A stretch of 64,000 nucleotides of DNA, taken from assembly GCA_037951105.1 (NCBI GenBank), contig JBAMJV010003289.1, positions 62,001 to 126,000 of the forward strand, given 5' to 3'. A program made the translations under genes and the position numbers. Of this stretch, positions 36,558 through 46,742 are shown piece after piece (position 1 is the stretch's first letter; each line of letters opens with the position of its first letter). This DNA is from Echinarachnius parma. Its lineage: Eukaryota; Echinodermata; Echinoidea; Clypeasteroida; Echinarachniidae. Below the pieces are notes generated by a model. That model was given only the letters and a program-made list of their open reading frames with translations, ran no database searches and was not told the DNA's origin.

Positions 36558-39500
36558 GTGTGGGTGTGTGTGTGTGTGTGTGAGTGTGTGTGTGTGTGTG
36601 TGTGTAAGTGCGTGTGTGCGTTTGAATGCGGGTATGTGTGTACGCATGTAGTATGTATGGATGGGTGGTAGGAAATGTATGTGTGTGCATGTGCCTGTGC
36701 GTGTGTGCGTGGCAAATTGGAAAAATGCATTTAGCAAGTCACCAATTCAATAATATACGCTCGGTTTACTTTTCGTATTTCTTACCCGTAAACAAAATTA
36801 CCGATAATTGGAAAATCGAATGAGCGGATGCTACGCTCTGATGTTAGAAAAGATGAACATGGACGGAGAAGCATGCATTCGTCAGCACTACCAATATAGT
36901 ATAGCGTGGCGCAGGTTCTCTCCATTGGGGTTTTACATTTGCGTGTGTGTGTGTTTGTGTTTTATATTGCAATTTTCAGGTTTATTTTAAAGGCTCTATG
37001 GTAATCGTTATTGTATCATTCATTCATATGTAATTTATATTTAAATTTTGGGAGGAATAGAGGCATTTCGAAAAAAAAATGGTGTGTGAGTGTGACAAAC
37101 ATGAGGGTGACACAACATTGACTATTATTCCTTAGTTACCCCCCAGTTCTTCTTTTTATTTGTGGACACATGAGGGGGGAGGGGTTCCTACATTACATCT
37201 GGCCACTATATTTGGAAATCAAATCATTTATTAGTGTATTTATCTTCATGGGATACATGAAACACGTGTTTAACCATGCCTACTTTTACAACATGTAACG
37301 CATTATAATCGAAAGGATTCTATCATAAGGTATTGAAAAGGGTGCGGTTCGTTATTCCGAAGGTTCGTTATTCCGAAGGTTCGTTATTCCGAAGGTTCGT
37401 TATTCCGAACACGCAAATTTCCTATACCTGAGTGTTCGTTAATCCGAAAATGAAATAGGGTTCGTTAATCCGAACATTTGTTGCATTATTCCGAAGGTTC
37501 GTTATTCCGAAGGTTCGTTATTCCGAAGGTTCGTTATTCCGAAGGTTCGCTATTCCGAAGGTTCGCTATTCCTAAAATGAAATCGGGTTCGTTATTCCGA
37601 AGGTTCGTTATTCCGAAGGTCCGTTATTCCGAGAGTTCGTTATTCCGAAGGTTCGCTATTCCTAAAATGAAATCGGGTTCGTTAATCCGAAAATGAATTT
37701 GGGTTTGTTATAATGCTATAATTTCATATAAAGAGATAAAATAAACTTAAATGTTTGATTGGTCTGGCCAAGGGAGGGAAAGGGGGAGGGGTATGCTTAA
37801 TGCAGGCTGTAAATTAAATAAACAAAAAACAAACTATAGTGTTATAACAAGCCCGATTTAATTTTCGGAATAACGAACCCGATTTTATTTTCGGATCAAC
37901 GAACCTTCGGAATAACGAACCTTCGGAATAACGAACCCGATTTTATTTTCGGATCAACGAACCTTCGGAATAACGAACCTTCGGAATAACGAACCTTCGG
38001 AATAACGAACCTTCGGAATAACGAACCTTCGGAATAACGAACCTTCGGAATAACGAACCTTCGGAATAACGAACCTTCGGAATAACGAACCTTCGGAATA
38101 ACTGAACCTTCGGAATAACGAACCTTCGGAATAACGGACTGTAACCATTGAAAAGGTCGTTTTTTCTTTTAACTTTGTAAAATAATACAACATAACTTAT
38201 GGTAAATATAGCTTCAGGATATAACGGGCATGAGCGTGAGAGTTAGACTACAAAGCGACTGTTCTTTTTTTTTATGCATCATTTGAATCGTGTATGATTG
38301 TATCCGTGTGTTAAGAAATCACCAAATTGATGTCCATAGTATGGTAGCGGTGTGAAATTTGTTTACGGAATTAGAAAATGCATGTTCGAGTATTTTTAAG
38401 TGACTGTTCAAGTAAGGTCGTTCTACGTACTTCGTTTTAAACAATATGTATTCGTTGACCTTTTCCGGTGGAGCGAGATATTATTGTGTTCAGACCAGTT
38501 GCAAATTTAATACATTTTGCATACACTTGCTATTTGCTTCGTCGTAGCTATCTATCTATAGAACATGTTGAACAGAAGATGGTGCTAAACAAACAGTTAC
38601 GTAAAAAGACAATCACGTAAACCACGAGATAATGACTATACGTTGGTTGTCCGTTATTAAAGGGAGTGGCTACGTTGTACCAGGAAAATGGGAACCCTCA
38701 TTTCAATGGTTGTACGGAACTCTAAAAATGGTCTGTATTAAGTAGACTACTACAAATGTATGAAAAAAAAACAAGGTCAGGTACACTTGCATTCAATTTG
38801 AATCAAAGTAGAGACGTATTATCATACTTCATAGAAAACATCTAAATATGTATGTATAAGAGTTGTACTTTGCCACCTATAATATTGTTACATGAGGGTT
38901 GACATCATATTTTATTTAATGTCCATGACCTCCTGTTTTCCAGCTTCTCGCTCTTATATAGTAAAAACAAAAACACTAAATTTGTTATCAAACATTATGC
39001 AGGTACAGTAATAATTACCTTTACTTCCTATAGAATGTATACTATTTTCTTAGTTTGTAAAATGATATGTCTACAAAGTTATACACGCACTATAAAGGTA
39101 TATTGGTGAATGTGGACTATTAAAACATCCGTGGTGTATATTCAGAGATTTCATATACATATAGCAGAGTAGTTTGTGTGATTGTCAATATACATTTATA
39201 ACACACAAATTAATCTACTATTTAAAAAGGACGTTCTAAAGCCTCTTCTTTCAATTTCAGAACAGTCCTTTGGGTAGAGTATTGTCGCAGTGTCTCGAGT
39301 CCAACCTATAGTTCCCTAATGGGCTCGTATAAAATTGTATTTATCTTTTTGTATATAGACCAAATTACTTTTGCCCTAATTCCATGCAGATTGTTGAATG
39401 CACTAATTACCAAGTTATGTAGTTTACAATAATATGTCAGCGTACCATTTTCCATAATGACATATACGCAACTTTGCCTCCTACAGGTGCATAATCGAAT

Positions 39501-40114
39501 TTTTATACCGTGGTTTCATTACAAAATATAATGATAATTTTATACCGAAATGCATTTGTTAAATGCTTTATAAGCCATTTGGGTGAAATATACAATTCAA
39601 CACTAATTTCGTTAATGTATAATTATGTAAATTCGTTTTTATTTTGTATTCAATAGATTATGTCAATATGCAGGTACTTTTCTTTCGAAATTGTTTATAT
39701 CAATATGTTATTGAAAATGTGCAAATAAATTAAATCAAATCAATCTGAAATCTTAACTTAACAGCCCTTGACTTGTCTGTTAATGTTATCTGGATGTCGG
39801 TGTAACATTCCTTTTGTTAAATTATATGAAAATGTGCAAATAAATAAAATCAGTGTGAAATCATCAATAAACGCACCTTAACGTGGCTGTTAATGTCATC
39901 TGGATCTCACTGGAAAATACAATGAACATTCCTTTTGTTAAATTATATGAAAATGTGGAAATAAATCAAATCAACATGAAATCATAACTAAACACACCTT
40001 GACGTGGCTGTTAATGTCATCTGGATCTCGATCTTCCATCTCCAGGCCATCGGGGACCTTCAGCACCACATCCTGCCCCTTCCTCGGTTCGTTGGCTGGC
40101 TCGTTGGATGCCAT
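27361..40114 (-). CDS. Caveolin (three exons, minus strand)
   Basis: Caveolin forms membrane-embedded oligomers that shape caveolae and act as a scaffold at the plasma membrane and Golgi. Exons: 39998-40114, 33377-33564, 27361-27547 (492 nt, 163 aa plus stop), with in-phase GT-AG junctions and no frameshift. Exon 1 gives MASNEPANEPRKGQDVVLKV and then RDPDDINSHVK, like the RDPxxIN..K lead-in of vertebrate caveolins. Exon 2 starts VFWQEIFAEPDGIHSQDKTW, the caveolin signature region, and ends in the intramembrane hairpin IPAAFCWGIYFAILSFCHIW. Exon 3 continues VVPCIKAYLIKMVCATKSYA, CVKAFCDPCYESVALMFSKI and a Gln-rich tail. Many Cys in the C-terminal part could be acylated. Vertebrate caveolins are 150-180 aa, so the length is right. 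Which caveolin paralogue cannot be told. Each exon has a nearby partial copy. Confidence 0.95.
27681..27890 (+). repeat. Seven 30-bp coding repeats near the LINE 5' end
   Basis: Units start at 27681, 27711, 27741, 27771, 27801, 27831 and 27861, exactly 30 bp apart, each around (A)CCATGAGCGACTCTCCGAG-type sequence. They encode a 10-residue Ser/Pro-rich repeat such as TMSDSPSPVH. A frame of 87 aa runs from the ATG at 27684 to the stop at 27947 and could be a short ORF1. The opposite strand is open too, which is expected for a repeat whose length is a multiple of three. Confidence 0.75.
28221..28742 (+). repeat. 219-bp tandem repeats in the LINE 5' region
   Basis: Copies start at 28221, 28440 and 28659 (ACAACAGGAGGATCCATAGC), 219 bp apart and almost identical. 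The third stops after about 84 bp. The layout resembles the promoter monomers of mouse L1 and may drive LINE transcription (inference). Confidence 0.9.
29099..32816 (+). pseudogene. LINE ORF2: endonuclease and reverse transcriptase, frameshifted
   Basis: Starts MNSFDIYSMNVRGL, then after a one-base shift in the T run at about 29206 continues LQETHS. Endonuclease motifs: GVAILFKD, TNVYGPN, WCGDFNCVLD and SDH-like KTDHSAI. After shifts near 30016 and 30245 come the reverse-transcriptase blocks TPGTDGFPCEFYK, LIPKKNQD..NWRPISILN and DQTGFMKGR. After a shift near 30866, VDIEKAFEKLEW, GVRQGCPLSPLLF and MYADDTTFYV (catalytic YADD) follow. The C-terminus has CDFCLNGVESIPHLFWDC. This order and the YADD box place it in the L1/Tx1 group. 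Complete protein would be about 1240 aa. Confidence 0.88.
33040..33115 (-). ncRNA. tRNA-like (SINE head) sequence
   Basis: On the minus strand GGTTCGAATCC (33074-33084) is a perfect tRNA B box, preceded by a plausible T stem. No clean A box or anticodon arm is visible, so a tRNA-derived SINE fragment is more likely than a working tRNA. Confidence 0.4.
33377..33564 (-). CDS. Caveolin exon 2 (scaffolding and intramembrane domain)
   Basis: 188 nt, opening at a TAATAG acceptor. Encodes the FAEP signature, the scaffolding region WIKSYDTYNWSKDCCYSCC and the hydrophobic hairpin up to CHIW, which is split across GTAAAT. Confidence 0.93.
33669..33778 (-). pseudogene. Partial duplicate of caveolin exon 2
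   Basis: A copy of the first two thirds of exon 2, offset by about 210 bp, that still reads VFWQEIFAEPDGIHSHDKTW and on to WSKGCC without a stop. It keeps an AG at the acceptor position. It lacks the intramembrane hairpin and any donor at the right place. A third, shorter and more worn piece lies at about 33836-33880. Confidence 0.8.
34140..34960. repeat. Quasi-tandem repeat in caveolin intron 1
   Basis: The motifs CCACC(T/A)(C/T)GGCAAC, AAGATGGCTG and ATTTGCATATT recur at about 34145, 34340, 34490 and 34670, 160-185 bases apart. It looks like a decayed repeat; the rest is AT-rich. Confidence 0.4.
34973..35244. repeat. Direct repeat of about 90 bp flanking a GC-rich insert
   Basis: ACCATAACATTTTTATTTCA at 34973 and at 35157, each running for some 90 bases to AAGTGTGTAG, almost identical. 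Between them lies about 95 bp of GC-rich sequence with C runs. Confidence 0.85.
35860..36390 (+). mobile_element. Complete TTAA MITE, family K1, copy 1
   Basis: TTAA then AGGGATAGTTGAGT at the left, matched exactly by ACTCAACTATCCCT then TTAA at the right (531 bp with the TTAAs). A TTAA target and AGGG-type ends suggest the Kolobok superfamily rather than piggyBac, whose ends begin CCC. No transposase. Confidence 0.88.
36466..36620. repeat. (TG)n microsatellite
   Basis: Long, slightly interrupted TG tract in caveolin intron 1, with a short TATATA inside. Confidence 0.95.
37342..38146. mobile_element. Foldback-like element with 16-bp tandem repeats as arms
   Basis: The left arm (37346-37695) is made of GGTTCGTTATTCCGAA units, the right arm (37858-38140) of the same unit inverted (TTCGGAATAACGAACC), around 160 bp of unique sequence. 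The direct repeat ATTGAAAAGG at 37332-37341 and 38147-38156 looks like a 10-bp target duplication. Tandem-repeat inverted arms with a 9-10 bp duplication resemble Foldback elements of Drosophila. Frames with SLFRRFVIPKVRYSE-type repeats are artefacts. Confidence 0.75.
39705..40030 (-). repeat. Tandem copies of the caveolin exon 1 end and donor
   Basis: The end of exon 1 with its splice site (plus-strand CCTTGACGTGGCTGTTAATG) recurs at 39877 and, worn, at 39767, at offsets of 121 and 110 bases. Each copy is followed by the same AAATTATATGAAAATGTG(C/G)AAATAAAT intron sequence. The middle copy keeps the donor context almost unchanged. Confidence 0.85.
39998..40114 (-). CDS. Caveolin exon 1
   Basis: 39 codons from the ATG (40112-40114) to the AAG before GTGTGT. 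The encoded N-terminus is acidic and Lys-containing and ends in RDPDDINSHVK, the family's usual exon 1/2 border. Confidence 0.9.
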
Positions 40115-41585
40115 TCTTCAAGGGTAATGGTTTAGACAGAGATTTGTAGTTAGACCGTCGAATCAATTCAGGGTTCTCCTCTCGAAACGAAATAGTGGGT
40201 CCTTTCTCGCTGTTGCATACGTTGCCTGTATGTGAGTATGTATACAGCACCCTACAGTTATACAAGAAGCCTTGTGACGTGTGGCGTCGTCTATGTGACT
40301 ATACAATAATTACAATGGTTAACAAGCATCTCCTCAAGTTACAGCGCGTCATATCCCTGGATAAATATTGCATAGCTTATATACCAAATGCCAATACCCA
40401 TTTTTGCTGGGCCCTGGTAAATAAATACTCCACCATCTGCCGACGCCGCCTGCAAACGCTATAGGCTTCCATGTACAAGGTGCGCTTCAAGTATTGGTAT
40501 CAGCGAAGGAAGATGGAAATCGGTCTCTTGTTTGAACACGGCATGCGCCAATGCATACAAGTCAACAAATGGAAGACTCACTATGCCATGCATTATCAAC
40601 TGATTGCGGTTGACTAGAGAAAATGAGCAAAATTTGCAGACTATTCAGTAATGAAGGTATCCTGCTGTGCGTTTGAAGGACATTCATGTATAGCTCTCGG
40701 TAGCAACATGAATATAATATCATATACAAATCAATTCTATATCGTTCACTTGTGTGCGACTGTAGATAAATATGCATAGTGTGCATGTGTAAACGCGTGT
40801 GTACGTATGTTATACATGGGATTGAGTTAGTTTGTTACTTATTATCTACGTTTACCCTTATTACGTTTACCCATATAATTTACTTTTAATTGATTCAGAG
40901 GGAAAATTACATCATGATAGCTTTTTATATGAATTCATGTGTAACAAAGAAATATCCAATTATCAATGTTTGTTTAAACCATGAGTGAAGATAAAGTTGT
41001 TTATTATACTTGCATTATGAAAATATTGTATCAAATATCAATTTCAATCGTATTTCCCAATTTTAACATAAACAATGACATAGGCCTACATTTCTTAAAG
41101 CCAATATTAAATGGAAGATGCATTAAACTGATTATATTTTCAAAAGAAATGCACTTTGGGCACTCGAATATAATTCGTGAAAATTATCTACTAGTTTACA
41201 TATACGGTACCTCATGATTATGGGTTAAAGTTTAAACTATCTAATAAGAATGCTATTGCTGTCCATATGAACATCTTATACAGTGCAGTCATTAAAATTC
41301 GCAGCACGTAACATCTGTCTTAGTGGCCACCTGCCTATAACAGCCAATCTGCCAATAACTAATTATAACGGTTAATATTAAACATAGCGCTATTCACGTG
41401 ATTATCACTTTGCATCATTACTACAACACCGATCAACGGATACACAACGACGCGCACTTTGTCAACTTCCTTGGGAATATTCCAGCCAGCGTGATGCTAA
41501 GGAACCACCTTTCCCGGTACCCATTTATACACCTTGATCGAGAGCCGCAAATGTGGATACATTTCTTGCTGAAAGAAAAACACAA
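40115..41585. other. 5' flank of caveolin, intergenic
   Basis: Probable caveolin 5' UTR and promoter in the first few hundred bases, but no TATA box or other element can be assigned. No other gene seen. Confidence 0.35.
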
Positions 41586-41797
41586 ATTCTGGTTTCAAAC
41601 TCGGGACATCACGATTGGAAGGCACACGCTCTACCAACCTTGTCACACCACGTCCACCAAACGAGATCATCTAAAGAGAGAAAACATAATGATTCTGGTT
41701 TCAAACTCGGGACCTCACGATTGGAAGGCACACGCTCTACCAACCTTGTCACACCACGTCCACCAAACAAGATCATCTAAAGAGAGAACACATAATG
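41586..41797 (-). repeat. Two tandem tRNA-Gly-like (SINE) units, 106 bp each
   Basis: On the minus strand each unit reads GGTTGGTAGAGCGTGTGCC (A-box-like), CTTCCAA (anticodon-loop-like, TCC, as in tRNA-Gly) and CCCGAGTTTGAAACC (B-box-like). The units start at 41586 and 41692 (plus numbering) and differ at only a few bases. A pair of tRNA-derived SINE heads or tRNA pseudogenes is likely; the mutated B box argues against a working tRNA. Confidence 0.6.
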
Positions 41798-41799
41798 AT

Positions 41800-43800
41800 G
41801 AACACGTCTATATAATTATGTAGAGGTCACTGTCTATAACTATGGCGCCCTTTTAAAAAATTATACGATGGCCACTTTAATATACACAGATTCGAACAAT
41901 TCAATTACAACTACAAAGTCCATGTCTGTATTATAATGCCATTTAATTGTATGGTAACAGAGATACATTTAAGCAATTACGTTGTAAGATGAAAAATGTA
42001 CTTTAGGTTAGTTGTCCGTTTGCTCCCTTTGCCCCTCTCCCCATAGCTACAGTTGTACGGTGGATAGCAGGTGGCGGTGCCTTTCAAACCATCCTCTATT
42101 ATTGTTATTTGACTAAAAAGTCATTTGAAGAAAAAAACAATCTCCACTGCAAGTGATATGGTTAAAATAATATTGCTATGTATGAATGAATCGTGTAACC
42201 ACGTTCCAAGTTTCCACCACCAATTAAATTGTACAGGTATTCGATGTTTAATAGGTTATTAAAAACGTATCTGAAGTTAAACATCACGTGTTTACCACCG
42301 CCGTTCTACATTATGAGCCCATTATACAGACCATCAGTCATTTAAATTTTGCTTTGATTGTTGTTTTCCTTAAATTTTGCTCAACATGTATCAATGGCAT
42401 GGTGCTGTGCTTGAGACAAATCATTAAAGCCAAATAACGGTATTGCATGGGAAAGTAAAAAAACAAAAACAAAACACATCTATATTGGCCAAACTAATTT
42501 ATCAATATTGTTGAACAAGTATAAATAGGGCTTGTGTGGTAAAATCCGAACCTTATATCGTTAAATACAGAAATATCGGAGGAAATCCAATGCACGCCAA
42601 TGAAATTTGGCCTAAATTCACCGCCCGTTCGCACATGTCCGCGCCACTAGCGCTGGCTTGGAGATATCGACAACTGGGCCAGCGTACCGCGCGCGAGCAT
42701 AATCGTTTGCACGTATAGCGTTATTTTGGAACCTATTAATGTTCAATTAGTAAATTCAAAGCAGTGTTTGTCCAAATATTGCATTAAAATATCAAGTTGG
42801 ATATATTCTTTCACGTAGGTGAGTAGGTGAGGAAAGCATATTTTTCATGTTTGTACACATGTGTGGAGCGTTTCCCAGTACTGCTTGGCTTTAATAATAT
42901 TCAGATTTGAAGCAAGACTTGCACAGCAACAAAAGACAACGCAAACAAAATGTTGGTATACACGGTGGCAATATACATCAAATAAATAAAGACACAATAC
43001 TATTTCACACTAACAAAAAAAAAAAACTAAAAACTAAAAACGCCGGCAAAACTGTATTAGTTTCAGCTAAAAATATGTGCATGTGTTAGATGTGGGTAAA
43101 TATAATACTCTACTGTCTGAGACTTTAACAAAATAAATACAATAAATAGTTTATTTGTAAAAGACAATCACCCACCACTATTGTGTTTCGGCTTCTGAGG
43201 AGGGGCGGGGTGTAGTTCCCCACTCCACGAATGTAGTAGCATCTCCCCCCACCCAGACTATAGCCCCGCACTAGCATCTCCCAACCCGACTATTTCCCGC
43301 ACAACCAAGACCTGTCCTCTGTGTCAACAAATGAGTGATGTATGATGTTGCATATAATGTAGAAGAGTAGCCCAATTTCGAATAGACCAAAATACCGACC
43401 GTCTCTTGATGTGGAACGTTTTTAGATATAAGCCTCATAATATGTTCATACATATTTTGGTGTAAGAAAAAAGTCGTATTATGTTTTGTTTTTTGCTACA
43501 GTCTCTTTCTTCAATTGCCTTCGTGCTTAATAAGTGCATGGGTTCCCTTACTTTTTTTTGTGGAATACAACAATATAAATCAATTCTGTATATTAAAAGA
43601 TACTGTTTTTTTTATTTGAAAGAAGTTGCATTGTGGTAAAAAGATTCTATTAACATTGTCAAAATCCACAAAACTTACTTAGAATTATATCGGTTCTCAT
43701 ATACATCGTCGTATTCTTATTACCAATGCATGGAACAGGTTTCGGATTTCGGATTTTCTTTTTCGTTATAATCGTATTGATGATGAAGCACTTTCGTACT
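41800..43800. other. Intergenic sequence
   Basis: No gene recognised. A plus frame at 42536-42718 and others have no recognisable domain. Confidence 0.4.
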
Positions 43801-43805
43801 GGTGT

Positions 43806-43856
<51 letters not shown>
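43806..43856. repeat. 51-base poly-G tract
   Basis: Fifty-one consecutive G. This can form stacked G-quadruplexes and is hard to sequence, so the length is uncertain. Confidence 0.95.
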
Positions 43857-43964
43857 CTTGTAAATAAAATTAAATCATGGCTTAGGCCTATTCTAATTCG
43901 ATACCAGTGATTTAAAAAACGGTTGTTTCTTGAAACATGATGAGTTAGATTCTACTTCATGTCA

Positions 43965-44540
43965 AGTCCAATTTCCCTCCTAGGTATGCACCAGATTGCA
44001 TAATTTCAAGTATGAAATTGCAAAAGCTCCCTAATACCGTGCATGGACAGACACACACCTCCGTCAAACCCTCCCTATATCTATGCCCTTTCGGTCGCTT
44101 CGCTCCCTCGGGGATCGGCCTTGTCTACGTCTGGTATACCTTGTTCATGCTGTTGTATCATAAATATTATGGCATTTGGTGCAATGTTTGAACTATTGGT
44201 CACTTTGCGAATATATTTTTTGGTGCATATTTTTTCATAGTGTTATATAACTATTTCCCCCCCCCCCCCAGTCGGTAGAATTCATGACGCACTTACCTAC
44301 ATAGTACATGGTGTCAAGTCCGAATTTATTTCCTAAGAATGCACCAGATTGCACAGTTTCAAGTCTAAAAAATGCAAAAGCTCCCTTATACCTTGGGAGG
44401 AGGACCCCCCCCCCCCCCCCCACCCCTCGGTCAGTCGCTTCGCTCCTTCGGGCTTGGTCGCTTCGCTCCCTCGCAAAGTCCCAGACTCACCGCTTGCTCA
44501 AAGTTGGCAACCTTTTTGTTCATTACGCCACTGCATGATT
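43965..44540. repeat. Dispersed repeat, two direct copies
   Basis: GTCAAGTCC..TTTCCT then CACCAGATTGCA and GCAAAAGCTCCC occur at about 43962-44035 and again at 44312-44393, followed by runs of C and TCGCTTCGCTCC blocks. Related to 22680-22975. Non-coding. Confidence 0.6.
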
Positions 44541-44696
44541 GAAGTGTTCGGATTTGAAAGTCTCCCTGGGAGATTTTCTTCTGTGTACAAAGTTAATGCA
44601 ATGAGTTTGCAAATAATATTATCACTTTGCAGTTTCGCTTATTATACTCGGTCCATTATGACAATAATCTACCTTAAAACATATCACTCAGTCAGT

Positions 44697-44908
44697 GCTT
44701 GGCGTATATCATGGTCGGACTGATTGGGGGACACGCAAACTTATTGGGAGGGGGGGGGGGGCACACCTTTATGTACTTCTTTGTTGTTTTAAAACAAATG
44801 TCCCCTTATGTTATCTATTGTTTTTTCCCTCCAAATTATTGGGGGGGGGGGGGGGGGGGGGGCACGTGCCGGCCCCATGCCCTCTTCCCGTCGCTACGCC
44901 ATTTCAGA
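44697..44908. mobile_element. Poly-G-bearing repeat, copy B
   Basis: Matches 22226-22448: GGTCGGA(C/G)TGATTGG, AAATGTCCCCTTATGTT, AAATTATTGGG with a long G run, GCACGTGCC and a terminal GCTACGCC. Confidence 0.6.
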
Positions 44909-44988
44909 TAACACAACATTTTATCAACCCTTCGTCAGTTTTTGCATCAATAAAGTTATTATGATCCCACTCATATTGTTTTCATTAC

Positions 44989-45548
44989 TTAAAGGGATAG
45001 TTGAGTTCTGGTAAGAGTACAGTTTTGGTGAAACTGAATTTTAGTAACCAAAACCTGCATCATTACATTACAAACTAATAGTTATAACTAGAAAGGAACA
45101 CAAAGTTACAAATGACGTAGTAAAGATCATGTTATCATTAAAAAAGAGCCGTTAAAACGTAAGAGGGCGCTCTCTAAACACTCATCGGTTTCAACCATTT
45201 TGAATAAAATATTGTGCATGTGATGCTTTGTTGAAATAGTGATTAGATAGAGAAATAACCAACAACTATTTAAATACCTATTTTGTAACTTTTTGAAAAG
45301 AGGAAGCATTTTTAAAACAATTTTAACGGCTGGTTCAAAATTCTCTAATAAACCTGGGGCCCCAGGTTTATTACAACTTGTTATATTTATGGATATTTCA
45401 GCCGTCTCTGAACCGATTTTGATCAAACAAAGATGATTTTATTATTTAAATATTATGCTCTTTCAAATTTTACACTCGGTTTTTCATTACCTCACAAACA
45501 AAAAAGTAGTCTAGCGCACTCTCTACCAAAACTCAACTATCCCTTTAA
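44989..45548 (+). mobile_element. Complete TTAA MITE, family K1, copy 2
   Basis: Same TTAA-AGGGATAGTTGAGT inverted ends as 35860-36390 and similar inside (AAACCTGCA(T/C)CATTAC, GAGGGCGCTCTCTAAA, ATCGGTTTCA). 560 bp with the TTAAs. It has a GGGGCCCC palindrome near 45357 that copy 1 lacks. Confidence 0.88.
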
Positions 45549-46724
45549 GTTCGCTTAATTAGTTATTGTAATTATATTTAATACTATGAAACTCAATGAT
45601 TATATATATATTTGTAATTTTTTATGAAATTATTATTGCATTCACAGGTCAGTTTTTGTTACAACATGCTGTCTAGCTATTATTTGCAAATATTGGCTAG
45701 CCTATATAGCTCATGATCATGCATCATTAGTTGACATTTAAATAAATCCATACAATCACATTAAATTACAATTACATTGTATTTTGTTAAATCGGTAAAT
45801 AATGAATTATTATAAATTTGCTTTTTATATATTAGAATTTCACTCAATTTTATATTTTACATTGTATTTGTATGCATGCGGATAGCTAGCGTACGTAACA
45901 CTTTTTTTTTTCATTTGTGTTTTTCACATTATAAATTAATAACTTAGGCAAAAGATAAAATGTCTTTGTGATGTAACTGATCAAAATACGCTCTACACAG
46001 TCATATTTTAGCAAAATTACGTGCCTAGCTATAATGAATTTTCATTTTTGTTGATGATATATCATGAAGAGACACAAACTGTTGATTTTTGTGTAAGCTT
46101 ACTTTTTCAGAATTTGACATACTGTGGAGTGATTTGAGAAAGTACATTTACTTTTTCATTATAAGCAAAAAAAAGATAAGACCGGAAAGTCTACAGGAGT
46201 CATCCTTCTTTTCCGTACCCTGATGTGATGTGTTGCTGACAACACTGGGCTCAAACAGGAATGCCCCACCCCCACATTATTATAGTATACCCATAATAAT
46301 ACCTGTGGCCGAGAGCACGATCATGACCCAGGACCAGACCTAGTTCCACTGATCTCTAGATATGCTTTACGGTTGAATGAGTAAGGGCGGTATGTGTGCT
46401 CTGCTACGTTCTGTTGATTTGTATGTAATTCTAGCATATTGACATCGATGAGTTAGAGCCAATGATGCTAATTACCATGTCGCCATGTCGCTGGTCCGTA
46501 ATCGGGCCCCTGCCCCCTCTACACCCACATCGAATAAACTAAATTGCTGAAGCTAGCATACAAATTATTCGTTCATTGAAGTTTACGCTGCTTGCAGAGT
46601 TGTGGCGAGCGCTGAGCTGTGCATATGGTTGCGTATTGGTCGATCATTTCAATTCTCTACTTCACCTGACTTGGCTTGTTTTTGTTGTTGTTGATGACGA
46701 ACAAATGCGAAAGACAAACGAGGG
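45549..46724. other. Upstream flank of the UBA/UBX gene
   Basis: AT-rich, then more mixed composition from about 46200, probably promoter and 5' UTR of the gene starting at 46725. No clear promoter element. Confidence 0.35.
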
Positions 46725-46742
46725 ATGAGTTCTTCTAGCGAT
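46725..46742 (+). CDS. Probable 18-bp first coding exon of the UBX gene
   Basis: ATGAGTTCTTCTAGCGAT followed directly by GTAAGT, a perfect donor. It would give MSSSSD joined in phase 0 to TIDQLLVTLASMGF, which puts the UBA domain at the extreme N-terminus as in UBXN1. No other ATG exon in phase is apparent in the 11 kb before exon 2. Confidence 0.45.

Noticed and set aside
36379-36737. His/Thr-rich and Cys/Val-rich open frames
   Set aside because: Pure translations of the TG/CA microsatellite.
37342-38146. CRISPR-like array of regularly spaced repeats
   Set aside because: The repeats are directly joined without unique spacers, arranged in inverted blocks, in a eukaryotic genome.
37478-38193. 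Open frames with repeated SLFRRFVIPKVRYSE
   Set aside because: They come from the 16-bp tandem repeat, read in shifting frames on both strands; no coding sign outside the repeat.
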